Assembly: GCF_037975245.1 (NCBI RefSeq)
Contig: NC_092570.1
Location: 6,181,001-6,245,000, forward strand
DNA from: Apostichopus japonicus
Taxonomy: Eukaryota; Echinodermata; Holothuroidea; Aspidochirotida; Stichopodidae
Length of the DNA stretch: 64,000 bases
Direction of reading: 5' to 3'
The translations under genes and the position numbers were made by a program. The notes beneath the pieces are model-generated. The model saw only the letters and a list, made by a program, of their open reading frames with translations, did no database searches and was not told the DNA's origin. Shown piece after piece: positions 1 to 12,635 of the stretch. How positions within the stretch are numbered: position 1 is the stretch's first letter; the number at the start of each line of letters is the position of its first letter.

Positions 1-1729
1 TTATTGGCCTTTGGGAGTCCTATCTTAATGCTGCTAGGATTGGTTTTGGGAGCCTAGGGCCTTATGATTGAACCAGTCTAGCATTAGTACCGCCAACATA
101 AAAAAATGTCATCCCTCATTTTCTCCTTTGTTTTTGCAGTGTGACTGCTCATTTTCATGTAAAGGTGTGGGGGGGGGGGGGTGTCACACCCTTGACCATA
201 TTGGCTTTCAGGCAATGTCGGCTTTTGGGGAATCCCAAGATAAGCTCCTTAAAATAAGCTTTTAAAATTGAACTGCTGGGGTTCCAAAAATTAGCTTATG
301 AAGTGCAGAGATGCCAATCTCTTGACACAAAAAAACAAACTGTATATCCTTGAAAATCAGATTTTGGAGAGAAAAAAAAATTAGATTTTCACGAAAACTC
401 AACACTACCACTGGCCCGTTGGCCCCCGGCCAGTAAAATGTAAATGTCAGAAAAATATTTTACTGGTACAGTAAGAACGGGCAAGTACAATTTTTGCTTT
501 TTCATTAACATTTAATGAGACAATTGTGAAGCTGCAAATTCCGCCTATTTCCCGCCCATGTAGATAGGCTCGTTGTTCAACGTGTTTGTCGGGGTTTGGG
601 GGGTTACTTACAGTACATGTTTCTATGCGATTCCGCTTCCTTACAAAAAAAATTAAAAATCGTATTTTCAAGAGGCAATATCGTATTATCATATTTCACT
701 TGTTTTATCGTACTAAATACGAAAAAATCGTATTGGTTGGCATCTCTGGAAGTGGCTAAGACTATTTGGGCCCAAAAGGTTGGCTTCTTCAAGGCCCATA
801 AACTGACTGGTATCAATAGCAACACCGGCTTTTCAAGCCCCTCAAATATGGCTTAAGTAGAACCTATATTTGACTTTATGGGGCCATTGTGATTGGCATA
901 ATGAGGACTCCAAAACTGACTTTTCAAAAGCCCTTTTTGCATCTCACAAATCTGGGACCCTTAACATATGATATTTGATGTCCCTGAAATTGGCTTTTGC
1001 CTCATACACATTTTGAAACTGATATCAGTATGGGGACGTCACATCAAGAATGGTGTCATCGAAAGCCAATAATAAACCTATTTTCAAATTCGTCACAGCC
1101 TTGCGAATAAGGTGTCTGTGTACGTTATTAGCCGGGCTGCCCTGCGAATAATCACTTCGTAAATATAATCGACCACCAAACACTGTATTACCATCAACAT
1201 TTCTCCCATTCCTATCTCTTAACACGAACGATACAGAAAGTAACCCCTGATGTCAAATGAGGTGTTCAACATCAATATCATATCTCCCGATTTCCTGAAA
1301 AAATATGATTACCTCAGTCATACCACTTAGCAACCTGTGTTACATTAACTGTTGTACAGTAAGGTCTATGTCGCACAACTAGACCATGTAATAAATGATT
1401 ATGCAGCCGTTTGACAACTTCGCGATGTTACAAATAGTTGTCGTGACAAATAAAGGTAGGCAGTATGTGTCGATGATTTTCACATAATATTTACAAAAGC
1501 ACCTACCCGAACAATACACGTCACTGCCAGAAACTTTTGAAAACCGTGAAACCGTTTTTTGCATGGGAGACTTGCTTCGCAGTTCCAGCCTGTTGATTTT
1601 TACCTATGGAACGCCTTGAGGAGGACTAGATGTAAGCGAAGCCAATATGCCTGCTTTGCTTTGTCAACTAGTATTGGCCCTGTCTTACTTTTGTTTATCT
1701 TATTTGTGGATCTCTATCTTATTACGATT
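1..1729. other. Gene-less left flank
   Basis: No exon, RNA gene or intact element could be supported here. Short open frames exist on both strands but show no recognisable family, no convincing splice context and no codon bias. A poly-G run lies near 170-181. The stretch is probably intergenic or part of a large intron of a gene outside the window. Confidence 0.5.
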
Positions 1730-1760
1730 ATACACACACACACACAGAAACATACACACA

Positions 1761-1828
<68 letters not shown>
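1730..1828. repeat. CA/TA compound microsatellite
   Basis: A short (CA)n block runs directly into about 65 bases of uninterrupted TA. Apparent reading frames across it (tyrosine-isoleucine runs) are artefacts of the repeat. Confidence 0.95.
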
Positions 1829-1829
<1 letters not shown>

Positions 1830-1907
1830 AATCTTGACCACGGTGCCTGGGGTAATATGGGGGCATATTTGGCATCTATGTTGACTTTAGTCTAAGACCC
1901 CCTTCCC

Positions 1908-2104
1908 TCTCTTGTGATTCTATTAATGTTATTTACATTTTCTATTGTGTACTTTGCAAAGAGGGCAATTATGTAGGTGAAACAGGCTCACGGTTCCGCT
2001 TACGTTTTAATAATCACAAAAAATCTATTCATGATAATTTTGCAGGATTCCCAGTTTCCGAACATTTCAATCTTCATAGTCATTCTCTAAAAAATATATA
2101 TATA

Positions 2105-2137
<33 letters not shown>

Positions 2138-2260
2138 TATCGACTGAATTTCCATAAAGGTGACACGGGAAATATAATGGCAAGATCAGTACTTATAGCT
2201 AAACTTCAAGTTTCAACTTAAACAGAGGGAAGGAAGGGCGCGGGGTAGAGTTTGAACATA
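1908..2260 (+). mobile_element. Penelope-like element remnant (GIY-YIG endonuclease end)
   Basis: From about 1908 to 2095 one plus-strand frame reads through a motif set typical of the C-terminal GIY-YIG endonuclease of Penelope-like retroelements: IYIFYC, then CKEGNYVGETG, an arginine-rich RFRLRFNNHKKSIHD, and PVSEHFN followed by HSHS. The frame has no start and is interrupted at 2092-2138 by a TA microsatellite. A further piece (about 2140-2220) resembles the last residues of such ORFs and ends at a stop. The reverse transcriptase part is absent, so this is a dead 3' fragment. The family call rests on the motif order; a database match was not possible. Confidence 0.75.
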
Positions 2261-2317
2261 TATATGTAATTCTTATTGATGCGTAATGATAGCTTCTATT
2301 ATTTCGATATTTTCACC

Positions 2318-3121
2318 CATGGGCGTCAGCAGGTTTCAGAAAGTGGGGGGGGGGGGGACACTATACTATCTAAGCGGAGCGCCACCATTGGTTGGCGCGT
2401 AGCGTACCAGAAAATTTTGGGTACATAAGACCCCCTAGATCGCAGGAGACGGCCTTCCTGAGTCGTTTTTAGTTACATCAGAACCAGATCTGTGAGGAGA
2501 AATTTTGTCTCACAAAACTAAATTCCGACAGAAAGTACTGGTAGAAAGATGCCGTTCTGACACCAAGGGAAACGAATTACACAGCGTCCATCTCAAACGA
2601 AATATTTTCGGTAGTTTGGTATCATATAACACCCTGCATACAGGCAGAATACTGTCTGTAGGGCCTAAAATATATGATATTACCTTCCTGGTGGGGTCTT
2701 CGACTTGTTTTCAAGTTGAAATGCGTCGTTTTCTCTGATTCACAGTGTAGGGCAAGGGGAATTCCATTTCTGGCGAGAAGGGGTGCTTCCACAAAACACT
2801 CTAAAACATCGTTCAAACATCGCACAAACTTTTATCAGAGGTCTCGGACGAAGCGGGGAGGGTGAATATCGGAGGAAGGGGGATAAAGGGCCAAGCACTG
2901 TTCTAATTTCCAGTGCAATTTATTGATAATGATTCTTAAGTTAGATTCTACTTGAATCAGCTCAGCAATTGTGATAGAAAATCGCGCATATGCATGTGAT
3001 TTTTTTAATAACTGCTCTGAAAAGTGGGGGGGGGGGGGACAAATGATATGATATCCCCTCCACTTTTGAAAGTGGGGGGGACATGTCCCCCCCCCCCGTC
3101 CCCCACCTGTTGACGCCCATG
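2318..3121. mobile_element. Non-autonomous hAT-type MITE, 804 bp
   Basis: The left end CATGGGCGTCAGCAGG is mirrored at the right end (CCTGTTGACGCCCATG). The element is flanked by an exact 8-bp direct repeat, ttttcacc, at 2310-2317 and 3122-3129. Eight-base target duplications and CA..TG-type ends fit the hAT superfamily. The inside carries poly-G tracts and the hairpin core beginning at 2366 that recurs in three other elements of this window. No transposase frame is present. Confidence 0.88.
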
Positions 3122-3335
3122 TTTTCACCCTTTAATCCCAAAGTGATATTCCAACAGTCGGGGTACATGTAACAAAGTGTTCCATAATACCGTGTTTAGG
3201 ATTTAAAATAAAGAAAAAGTACAAAACAAATAACAAAAGACCTAAATTCCCGATGTACATCATCTGATTTATTTGTTCTGAGTTAATTTTTTTAATTTTT
3301 AACCGAATCTTAACAGATTTGTGAATAATACGATG

Positions 3336-3987
3336 CAGTGGCGTCACCAGACTTTTCAGTTTGGGGGGGGGGGGCACAGGGGGCACCAACATTTGACGGG
3401 GGGTACTTAGGTGGATACGGATCGCCGTCCTGGGCGAGGGGTCTAAGGGCAGGGGGGCACCCCCTCCCCTTTGGAAAATTTTCGCATACGGAGGATGGGC
3501 TAGATGCAAAATGGTGCCACATTTGATGCTAAATTCGATCTGAAGATATCTCCAGAAATTGCTATTTTTGAGGTAATGATTTTAACAACGCGCAGAATTT
3601 TGCAGAGGATATGGACCACATGCTGTCGATATTATGCCTAACCCTATCAATAGAACCTACATTTGTTGAATTAATGTGTGCATGACCCCCAACTCCTTTC
3701 TTGTCCTTCTCGTTTTCTCCCATTATCTATAAAGATGGCGCGGGTTACGACTTCGATACCCGACGGTCAAGGATAAACTTTTTCATTTTTTCGCAGCCCA
3801 TTTGAAGAAAATACGAATTACTGTGCTTCATTGTCCTTATGAAAAACCAACTCAGATGATAGGAGTTGAATATAACAAAATATATATATATTTTTTTACC
3901 AACTCAAATCTCAGATGGGGGGCACTCGGGGGGCACTAGGTTTTCCAGGGGCACGTGCCCCCCTGCCCCCCCCTGGCGACGCCACTG
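3336..3987. mobile_element. hAT-type MITE, 652 bp (CAGTGGCGTCACC family)
   Basis: It begins CAGTGGCGTCACCAG and ends GGCGACGCCACTG, giving short terminal inverted repeats, and is flanked by the exact 8-bp duplication atacgatg (3328-3335 and 3988-3995). It is closely related over most of its length to the copy at 28732-29611 but lacks about 220 bp of that copy's interior. It contains poly-G runs and a GC-rich hairpin, with no transposase. Confidence 0.92.
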
Positions 3988-3995
3988 ATACGATG

Positions 3996-4866
3996 CTATT
4001 TCAAATATACATTTAAGCGTGCTTACTTTGCTGTTCATCAGTCTCTTGTTAGTTTTAGTTCCTTTTTTAACCTATAGATAAATATATAGTATCATATAGT
4101 ATGTTGTCATATTTTTTTTTTATATTACAATTGACGTTACTGCTATATGTAAGGTTCAGAAATGGGCAGACGTTACTGGAAATATCAAAATACAATCTTG
4201 AACCTGCAGAGTATAGGCTACTTCAGTATGTCGGCTCAGTTGCAGGAACATTAGAACGGATTGATACTTTTAACTGAATAAGTTCAGAATATCTGGTTTC
4301 AAGCCATTTTCACATGATACATTAATACATGAAGGTGAAGCTTTACCGTATTTGGCTAGCTGTAGATCAGGCGGACCACAAGCCAAAGGTAAACTCTGTC
4401 TCGTGGCTGACGATAAGACCATACAACTATAGTAATAACGTTATAACGTATGTTGAATCATTCTAAGTATTTATGATTCAATCATCTCCTCATTAATATA
4501 TACTTCCAATATGTCCTTATATTGACATTCTAGCTGTTTCTTTACCCTGCTGCATGTCCTTCACAACGCCGAGTGAACATTTATGAAGGGAGGACGCTTC
4601 GTCCCTACTTCACCCCGACCTTCTTGAAGTGACATCATTGTATCAAACTTATGATAATCTACTGTCCTTCAAAACACTAGCTGAACATGCATAGTCGTTT
4701 CAAAATGTGTGCTGGCAATAGGCTTGCTTAACTTGGGTTGAGCGTAATTCGATGGCGCTGTTTACTAGAAAAGAGGAATACGTCAGCTGCTACACTACGT
4801 TGTAGATTAATACAAACGAATGACTCGAGTAACATTCCCTCGAGCTTTCGAGCTTTCGAGATATTG
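3996..4866. other. Gene-less spacer
   Basis: No supported feature is seen between the MITE and the 3' end of the C1q gene. The sequence is unique-looking and AT-rich. Small plus-strand frames lack splice or motif support. Confidence 0.45.
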
Positions 4867-4872
4867 TTTATT
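4867..4872 (-). terminator. Candidate poly(A) signal, C1q gene A
   Basis: An AATAAA hexamer on the minus strand lies about 170 bases past the stop codon of the 5040-10330 gene. Cleavage would follow about 15-25 bases further on. This rests on the hexamer and its position only. Confidence 0.5.
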
Positions 4873-5039
4873 TTTTCCTTTCACAGGACTCCCTATTTTT
4901 GGTATGAGGAGTGTCATTTCCAATACCACAAAATAACGCTGATTGTAATACGGTCATCGAACTAAATGGTATCAAGGCTTCATGTCATGAAAGAGATGAC
5001 TTGCCAAATATGTTCCAATATTTTGGGCCACCGTGATTT

Positions 5040-8000
5040 CTAGGGATCTCCTGGATATACAAGGAAGCCTGTGAACGTGGTTAAATGATATTGGTCACTG
5101 TGAATAGCGAACAAGCTGTTTGGAGGCATCCGTAACCAAAGACGATCACCGACTGCTAGGTGAATGATGATGGATTGGGTTTGCATTACGTTCCTTGCGT
5201 GTTTGTCGGAGAAAATAGCGGTCAGGCTATCACTGTTCTTCATCAAGTTAACCCCGAGATACTTGTGATCATATGTGCGGAGTCTGAAATATTGGAAAGA
5301 TGGGAGAAGACAGCAAAAGGCAAAATTAGAATGATCCCTTTATTTTGAATATACGTCGTTAAGAAAAAACTATAATTTCAATTAAGTATATGTGGACTTC
5401 GAAGGATTGTGTGAAAGCTTAGAGTTATGTAATGACTTCATCTAAGGAAGTAAAATACATTAACACGTTGTCCCAACCGTTGTGGTGTTAGTTTCTAAAT
5501 GTTCTTCAGATAAGCTCTCATTTAACCTGAATTCATGCTATGTAGTGTTATAGCGCAAATATTTCCTTAAGCTCGTATATATATATTTTTTGCGAAAACT
5601 AAAAGACTGACTATTTGTAATGACTTGCTTACTTTCATTTATTGCCCACTTGAAATAATATACTTACGTAAACGTTATAAAATAATATCCAGCAATCGTG
5701 CAGATGAATGTTCCGTTTGAAGCGTGGTACACACCACCCTTGTTGGCAAGTTGCATTTCGTATGGTACCGACTGTGCAACGCCGTTTTGGCCAATCATAG
5801 CACCAGTTCTTGCCACTGAAAACATGGATACTATTAAGAGAGAGAAAGAGAATATGGGAAATGATCGTATTAGCTTATTGTTGTTCTGTTTGTTTCTCCA
5901 GTTTCATTACAAGTAAGTGAATACAATTTTACGATGGGAGTGAGGGTGTGATGGATGATAGACGGGGTGGGGTGGGCAAAGGCAAGGGCGGCGGAAGCAC
6001 TTTTAGTCTGGGGGGGCACCGACATCAAAGGGCACTTTGCAGAAATTCGATTGGACTGATGCAGCCTTATATTTAGTACCCTTTATAACTCTTATTGTAT
6101 TATCTTATTTGCGTATACACATCACTCCATCAAGGCCCCCCCCCCCCCTCAAGGAAAATATGCATACAGCACTGCAATATCCAATGAACAAATTGGGAAA
6201 CAAGGAACAAGTTTTCTTTTGAGACAAAATGAGGTGAAATCATGCTAGTTGCTAATGTAGAGTTTATTTCTTGTTAATATATCTTAAATTTTTTTCCATT
6301 CGAAATAGCTTTGAGTTTGACCGACAGAAATTCGTTAAAAGTCAGGGGCGTAGCCAGGATTTGCAAAGTTGTATGCACGACTATCTGAGCGGAGCGCCAC
6401 CATCGGTTGGCGCGGAGCGTAGAAGAAAAGTTTTTGTTTTATAAACCCCTCAGATGGCCGGAAACGGCCCTTCCCGAGTGTTCATTCTGGTTCCCTGGCC
6501 TCTAATTGCTAACTTGAGACACCTCAATTTTTATGTAGAAAAAGGGCACATTTTTAACCTGAGGAAAAGTGGGGGGGCACGTGCCCCCCCCCCCGGTTCC
6601 GCCGCCCTTGGGCAAAGGAGAGATGGAGTGAGTCATTAAGTGAAACTTCCTCAGTAGTATTGTTAAGCAATGATCCACGTCCACATTGCCGAGTGTAAGA
6701 AAGAAAATTGGACATATTTCTCCCGTGCAACGACTCAAGGGGGTGGGGCATATCAAAATCCGCCCGTTAGTAAGACTGACGTTCATTTTTCGCCACTGGC
6801 CACTTCTGCACCTTTCAAGGTTATTAGTCTGGAACATTAGCCTGTTTCGTAATCAATTCGCCAAGCCTAGCAAAGGAAAGGAGCTTGGAAAAGTAAGTTC
6901 ATCAGCTCAAATTTCCAGTGATCTCTGACGAGAGCCAAATAAAATGCCACAAGCAGGCAAACTGTTATGGCAGTGGTAATAAAGGGCGCATTTTCAAATG
7001 GGGGGGGGGGGGGAAGGCTCAGTCTTTTATTGCTTAAGTAACAAATTAATTACTGGTATGTGTTACCTGCACCCCCTCTCGCGTCTTCTATGATTGCCTG
7101 TAAGGCTTCTTGCTCATCGCTGTCTAAAGCATCGGTTGGAACGTCTCCATTGTTTGTGGCGGCGGCCGCGGAGATACCAAACCTGAAGGAACTGCCTGAT
7201 GAAGTTCCCTTCTTAGGTGCGCTCTGCGACACCACAATCCTCTCTAATTGGTTAAGTCTGTTCTGAATCAAATCCGTTTCAGGCTGTCTGGAGCCTGCAG
7301 CTCCAACTCCTGCCGCCCCAATATCACGTGTCAGCGCCGCTACTTGAGATGATAACTTTTCGTTCTGCTTGTTCATTTGATAAAGTGCGCCACCTAAAAG
7401 ATCCGCTTGTTCAATGGTGATATCGTCAAGCGCATCGGGAGCTATTGTCGGTATACCGGTAGGATCGAAGTCAGGATCGGTCTGTAAATCGACAAGCTGG
7501 GCCTCGGTGTTGCCAAGGAAACGATTTAGTTCGTTTTCTGTCATTTCGATTCCCGCCTGATCTGCTATGACGTCAATGTTCTTTTCTACAGTGTCCACTC
7601 GCGTGGTCAAGTCTTCCACTTTGGCGTTTTGAGTTGCTTCATTCAATTTAATCAAGATGAACATCTGAAATGAATGAAAGAACATGCTTTACGAAAAGCT
7701 TTCATGTGAAAACGCTTTGCGTATGAATCGCAAGCGCTACACAGAAGGGTCACCTCTGATGTCACGTTAACGGCCATAAGTATTGTCCCCAAATTTGCTA
7801 GAGCGACAACTAACTGTAATTTGCGGTCATATTTCAGCAAGTATTGAACTGCTATATGTATACGCTCAATGTAAATTCCCTCACTGTGAGATGATCATTT
7901 ACTTGTCTACCTGAACTCGAACGTAAATGTCTGTGAATCGTTTGGAGAGTCAGAAACTCCATGGAAAGAACTTTTGAAACCTTCCAGCAAGAATATTCTG

Positions 8001-10330
8001 GGTTTATGAATCAATCTGAGCTACGGTGAATGAAGGTCAGTGGAAATAAACAATAATAATCAAAATCGGTCATCACTATAGTATCAGTGGCACGACTTTG
8101 ACTTAATCTTCCAGATTTCATGAAACATTTGGGTGATTGATTTTAAAAAGTTAGTACCCTTGATGACATGAGTTCGGGTCGGATGCTAAATAAGTAAACC
8201 CCTCCATCGAAAACAAAATAAACAAATTTTGTATCTTGAAGTTAATAAACATATCGCATAGGTTGTGTTTACACATCGTACGATACAGTGATCATTTCTT
8301 GGCAACGGTCGAAATCGTGCAAATTGATCTGCATATGCGCATTGAATAATGTTACAAAATTACGTTATAACGAGAGGGAAAAAAAGTCCCTAAAGAGACC
8401 ATATAGGGCTATAGTACGTGCTCGTAGTCATCATCACTTAAACAATGTTAACTTACATAAAGTTATAACGGTGAAGATATTAAAACGGTCTAATGTGACT
8501 AAAAGCGTTTATAAATTCGCTGGTTAAATATTAAGATTATATAATGAAAGTTAACACATATATCAGGAAATACTATGCCTCATTTTCAACTCAGGTTTCT
8601 TGTTCAGAAGTCTATAACGTGTTATGGTGAGTAACTTTGCTAGTGTCACGATAGTTCAAGCCATCGAAGTTGTCGTATGGTGATTAACTTCTACCTCGGA
8701 TAGTGATTTATTTAGTGTACTTTAAAGTACTGCAACGGAGCAGTAAATTGTGGCGCGGCACGTTGACTTAAAATCACTCTTTGCGCGTGTGGGGGGTGGG
8801 GGTGGGGGGCTGGGGAACGTGCACAAAATGACTGACGTTCGTCGTAAGCAGAATAACAACGATATGTATATGAACATTTACAAGGAGAATATAAACATGA
8901 AAATGTACAGGACTAAAGTTGGGTTGCGGGGGGGGGGGGGGGGTACATAGGTTATTTATGATGATATAATTATGTGAAATGAACTTGAAAAGCTGCGTTC
9001 AGTTTTACGATTTTTTATCTGTTCAAGGTTTATGATTTTTAACAATCAGGTGATATGAGGTGATTTGTCTTTGCAGGAGGTATTTTCAGCCTTCAGGTTT
9101 TCGTTTTGGGAGCGACAAAGTTCAGATTAAGAAAACACAGTGATATAATAGACGTTATAGAACTGCTTGACAACATTGGTTCCATGGTATAAACAGTTAA
9201 TAAATTACTCTGTGACGAGAATAACAAGCTCGAGGATTAAAGAAATAGGCTGTGGTTTCTTGAGGAAGATTTTCATTAGAAAAGCTTCAGGAATCATTGA
9301 ACAGTAATGTCACCATATAACGTATAGGACGGCTGTAGTTGGGGCCGATGGATACGAAACCAAAGAAGCAATATAGTATCAAGGGTCAGTGTATGGGGGT
9401 TGGGGGGGGGGGGAGTGTGTGTTTTAAGCGTGCTGTACGACTGTGTGAAGATTGGGTGTGGGGGGGGGGAGGCTGCGTGTATTTAAGGGATTATCATATT
9501 GAAGTGGCTTGGTATATAAGACAATTAAATTCTTTACATAAAAAATATAACAGTGTATAGGCCTACATGACTTGCAGTGAGGTGAAACATACATGCTTGC
9601 TTCGTTAGAAAGAAGCGGCGGCCTTCTAGTGTAGTAATAGTAACCTAGTATCCCTCGACTGTAAAGCTGACCTGTTAAACGGTAGGCTATTTTAACATAT
9701 ATATATGCCTATAGTACTAATAAACATAATTATCCACTCAAATTTATTTTAAATGCATGTTAACGCGTTTTTGTTCTTTCTTAATTAGTAAAGCTGCTTT
9801 ACTCCATATTCCCGCACACCCTCCTCACCACTTACTTCGTGTACCTCCCCCCCCCCCCCCGCCCTCCAATGGCCATTGTACTCACTGACAGTATTAACAA
9901 GACTTGAAAATCTATTTTTAAGTCAAGACCTGTATATATAGATGTTGACATATAGATGTTGAATAGTCTGACATGGTTTGTTAAAAAATGTAGGTTGTTT
10001 CCCGTTGATTGACCTACTCCCCACCCCTCCTGCCCTCCGCTCGTCACAAAACATCGATTAGTGAGTGTTAGATATAGGTTATCCACGTTGTCAGGAACTT
10101 ACCGTTTCGTTCATCTGTTGCAATGTGGAATGAAGGGCTGTATTTTCTCTTCTGATGATAGTAACTTGACTTTCCAACGAAGCAATTTGTCTCTTCAAGT
10201 CAGTTAAATCTGTATTAGACGTTGGTACCATTTGTACAGGATGAGTCCTGTAACGGCGTGAGAATTGTGAGTTCACCACAAGAAAACACGCAGAGCAGAT
10301 AAAGGTAAATATAATGGCAAGACGAGACAT
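5040..10330 (-). CDS. Secreted coiled-coil C1q-domain protein (gene A), 405 aa
   Basis: Coding exons (minus strand): 10330-10103, 7664-7067, 5815-5668, 5283-5040. Every junction has AG/GT borders and phases agree (0, 1, 2), giving 405 codons plus stop. Residues 1-22 (MSRLAIIFTFICSACFLVVNS) look like a signal peptide, followed by heptad-rich coiled coil to about 110. A block at about 117-180 (LNRFLGNTEAQL, then LLGGALYQM) recurs in the paralogue at 20065-24128. From about 276 to 402 there is a C1q domain: GGVYHASNGTFICTIAGYY, then NLMKNS, GDRLWL and a final FTGFLVYP. C1q domains of this kind trimerise and bind ligands outside the cell; in invertebrates many are thought to act in pathogen recognition, so that role is inferred. 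There is no collagen stalk. A 24-base 5' UTR (10331-10354) follows an intron acceptor, so a noncoding first exon exists upstream. Confidence 0.9.
5983..6610. mobile_element. hAT-type MITE, 628 bp, in C1q gene A intron
   Basis: The ends CAAGGGCGGCGGAA and TTCCGCCGCCCTTG are exact inverted repeats. The flanks carry the exact 8-bp duplication ggcaaagg (5975-5982 and 6611-6618). Internally, near 6342, lies a sequence resembling a left end of another family (CAGGGGCGTAGCCAGG), followed by the shared hairpin core from 6381. This suggests the element is a composite of two related MITEs. It sits in the intron between the stalk exon and the first C1q exon and leaves the splice sites intact. Confidence 0.9.
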
Positions 10331-10899
10331 GATTAACACTCTTGATGTATAAACCTGGAATGGAAAAAGAAAAAGAAAATATGATATTATATCCTCCAAA
10401 GGAAAATAAGAATAAGAATAAGAAAAAAGGGGATCGCTTATCATTTTCTCCGAATATATTGTCCTCTAAATCGGATGGATTACATGATTTGTGTATGTGT
10501 GCGTGTGTGTGTATGTGATATCATAATGGTACAAGGTATCCATGAGTACTATATATAGGAACAAGAAAAGAAAACCAAAACAGGTTGATGATATGTGACT
10601 CCGTTAGTCTGAGAAATATTTTTAGCCATACTTTGGCAAAGGCCGTCAGTTCATATGACCTTTCTTTTGTCCACCTTTGTTAACCCCCCCCCCCCCGCCC
10701 GCCCGGGTTATGGGACAAGTAAAGAAAGAAAGTAACGAATAGGCCTATATATTAGAGACTATACAATATTCAAATGAATCATACCTTTTCTAGATACGAC
10801 TATCCCACACTCTCTGTTCTCTCTCCCTTCTCTTTTTTGAACGTTAAATATAACTTAAAAACTTCAATTTCAGTTAAAAAAGAAAATGATTTTTCTTAC

Positions 10900-11000
10900 C
10901 TTCGACTATAACTGCAAGTTCTCGTTTCACCAACAAGATGCTTTTCTATAAGTAAACTGTGTGTTGTTTTGTAGTCTTTAATGTGAACTGCTGCACAAAC
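10900..11000 (-). other. Putative noncoding 5' exon of C1q gene A
   Basis: On the minus strand a donor-like AAG|GTAAGA ends a candidate exon at 10900. Its intron would run to the acceptor at 10355-10356, just before the 5' UTR of gene A. The upstream boundary is not determined; a TATAAA on the minus strand near 11130 would place the start around 11100. This is a prediction from splice signals only. Confidence 0.4.
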
Positions 11001-11576
11001 AGGTGCTGGAAGCGGAATAAAGGATTACCTTCAAAATTCTCCGTAAGTACAGGATTACTTCCGAAATCGTGCAAGTCTCTAGATTGGTGGAGATGTTGTG
11101 ACGTATAGGCATTGTTCTTTAGACAGAACAATTTATAGGATTTTTATTTTTTGAACGGTTGCAAAGAGATTTGACTTCGGGTCAGTGAAATTTCCCGGAT
11201 TGAGCCAAACCAAGTGGATATTATTTTTTAAAGCATTTTTGGTTAACGAGCAATGACTTTGCAATGTTCTACATTATCTCATTTCCTAGAAATAAAGAAA
11301 GTTCAGATTTAAAAACACCCATTTATAATCGAAATATCAAAGAACATCGAAGTCGAAAAATAAAGTTCTGACAGAGTTTGAAAGCAGGATATATTACTCC
11401 TCACTTAAAGATCACATGTAACATTCTTAATAAAAATTTTCTCTGATAAAAGTATTGTGAAAAATGAGTAATTTAAAGGCTATTTAAAGTTTTGCCTCCA
11501 AACTTAACATGCCAAAATATGCAAGTAGTTGCCAAAATTATTTTGCTAAAGGATCTGATCCTCGAAAAAATCAAAT

Positions 11577-11652
11577 CAGCATCAACATCAACACCAACAT
11601 CAACATCAACATTAAATCAACATCAACATCAAATCAACATCAGAATCAAATC
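11577..11652. repeat. CATCAA/CAACAT short tandem repeat
   Basis: Imperfect six- and nine-base units rich in atcaac repeat through this stretch. It is an ordinary short tandem repeat; the isoleucine-asparagine frame across it is not coding. Confidence 0.9.
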
Positions 11653-12365
11653 AAAATAGACAAATGTCTCAGTGTTGATAATTCCTTTAAGAGTAGCAAT
11701 AACGTGCTTGTTAAGCTTGGATCTTGAATAGGTGACCATTATTTGACTTTCTAGCATTTTTTTATTTGCTAGAAGTCCTTACGCGCTTAAATATTTTACA
11801 GAATATTTGGGGACCTGTCTTTTCGACCGTAGAAGGATCTTCTTTAGAGAGAGAGAGAGAGAGAAAGGGTAGTAAAAGAGAGACACTAAAAGCGACGACA
11901 CAGAGATTAAGACTTTAAGAGGCACAACACGTGAACAGACAACTTTATAGGAATTACTCCGTTCATGGGTTAATATTCTAATGAATATTAATCAACAGGT
12001 TGGCTACGTATTCTCTTCGAGTTGATATCTCATTCTATGATTCAACTTTGATATTCTATCCTCGGCCCTTGCAGCACACTTGTGGACCAATGTGAACACC
12101 CCCCCCCCCAACCCCACCTGCATTCTTACAAGCCGCAAAACCTTTCTTTTCCTTAACGATAAAAAAAACCCAAGAAAGATGGAAAATTTGTTCAATGAAA
12201 TTGTGAAGCTTTCCAAATGTTTCCCATTCCAAGATTAAATGAACAAGTTCAAAACCAAAATATGAGTGGTAAGACGAGATTTTTGCGAAAAGCTTGTCCA
12301 GGTCATCCCAGAGACCCAACTACATTGCGTCCCCACCCCAACCCTCCTTACAGTACTCTTCTTAT

Positions 12366-12627
12366 CAGGCGCGTAGCGTGGAATTTGCAAAGGGAGGGGC
12401 GAAACTGTAGGCAAACTATGAGAGCCGTAGATACGGCATTGTAAGCTATCTAAGCGTCGCGCCACCATGAGTTGGCGCGAAACGTACAAGAACATTTTGG
12501 CTGAAAATGCCTTGCAGGAAATTACTCTTTTGAAATTACTATTTTGAAAATATCATAAAAACATACAAAAAATATGCTCAAGGGGGGGGGGGGCGGCTTC
12601 CCCTTCGCCCCCTAGGCTACGCGCCTG
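12366..12627. mobile_element. hAT-type MITE, 262 bp
   Basis: The ends CAGGCGCGTAGC and GCTACGCGCCTG are exact inverted repeats, bounded by the exact 8-bp duplication cttcttat (12358-12365 and 12628-12635). It includes the shared hairpin core at 12446-12500 and a long poly-G run. It is the shortest member of this set and the cleanest example of the core with minimal ends. Confidence 0.92.
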
Positions 12628-12635
12628 CTTCTTAT

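Noticed and set aside
1559-1895. Overlapping open frames rich in tyrosine-isoleucine
   Set aside because: They are read through a CA/TA microsatellite; no gene evidence.
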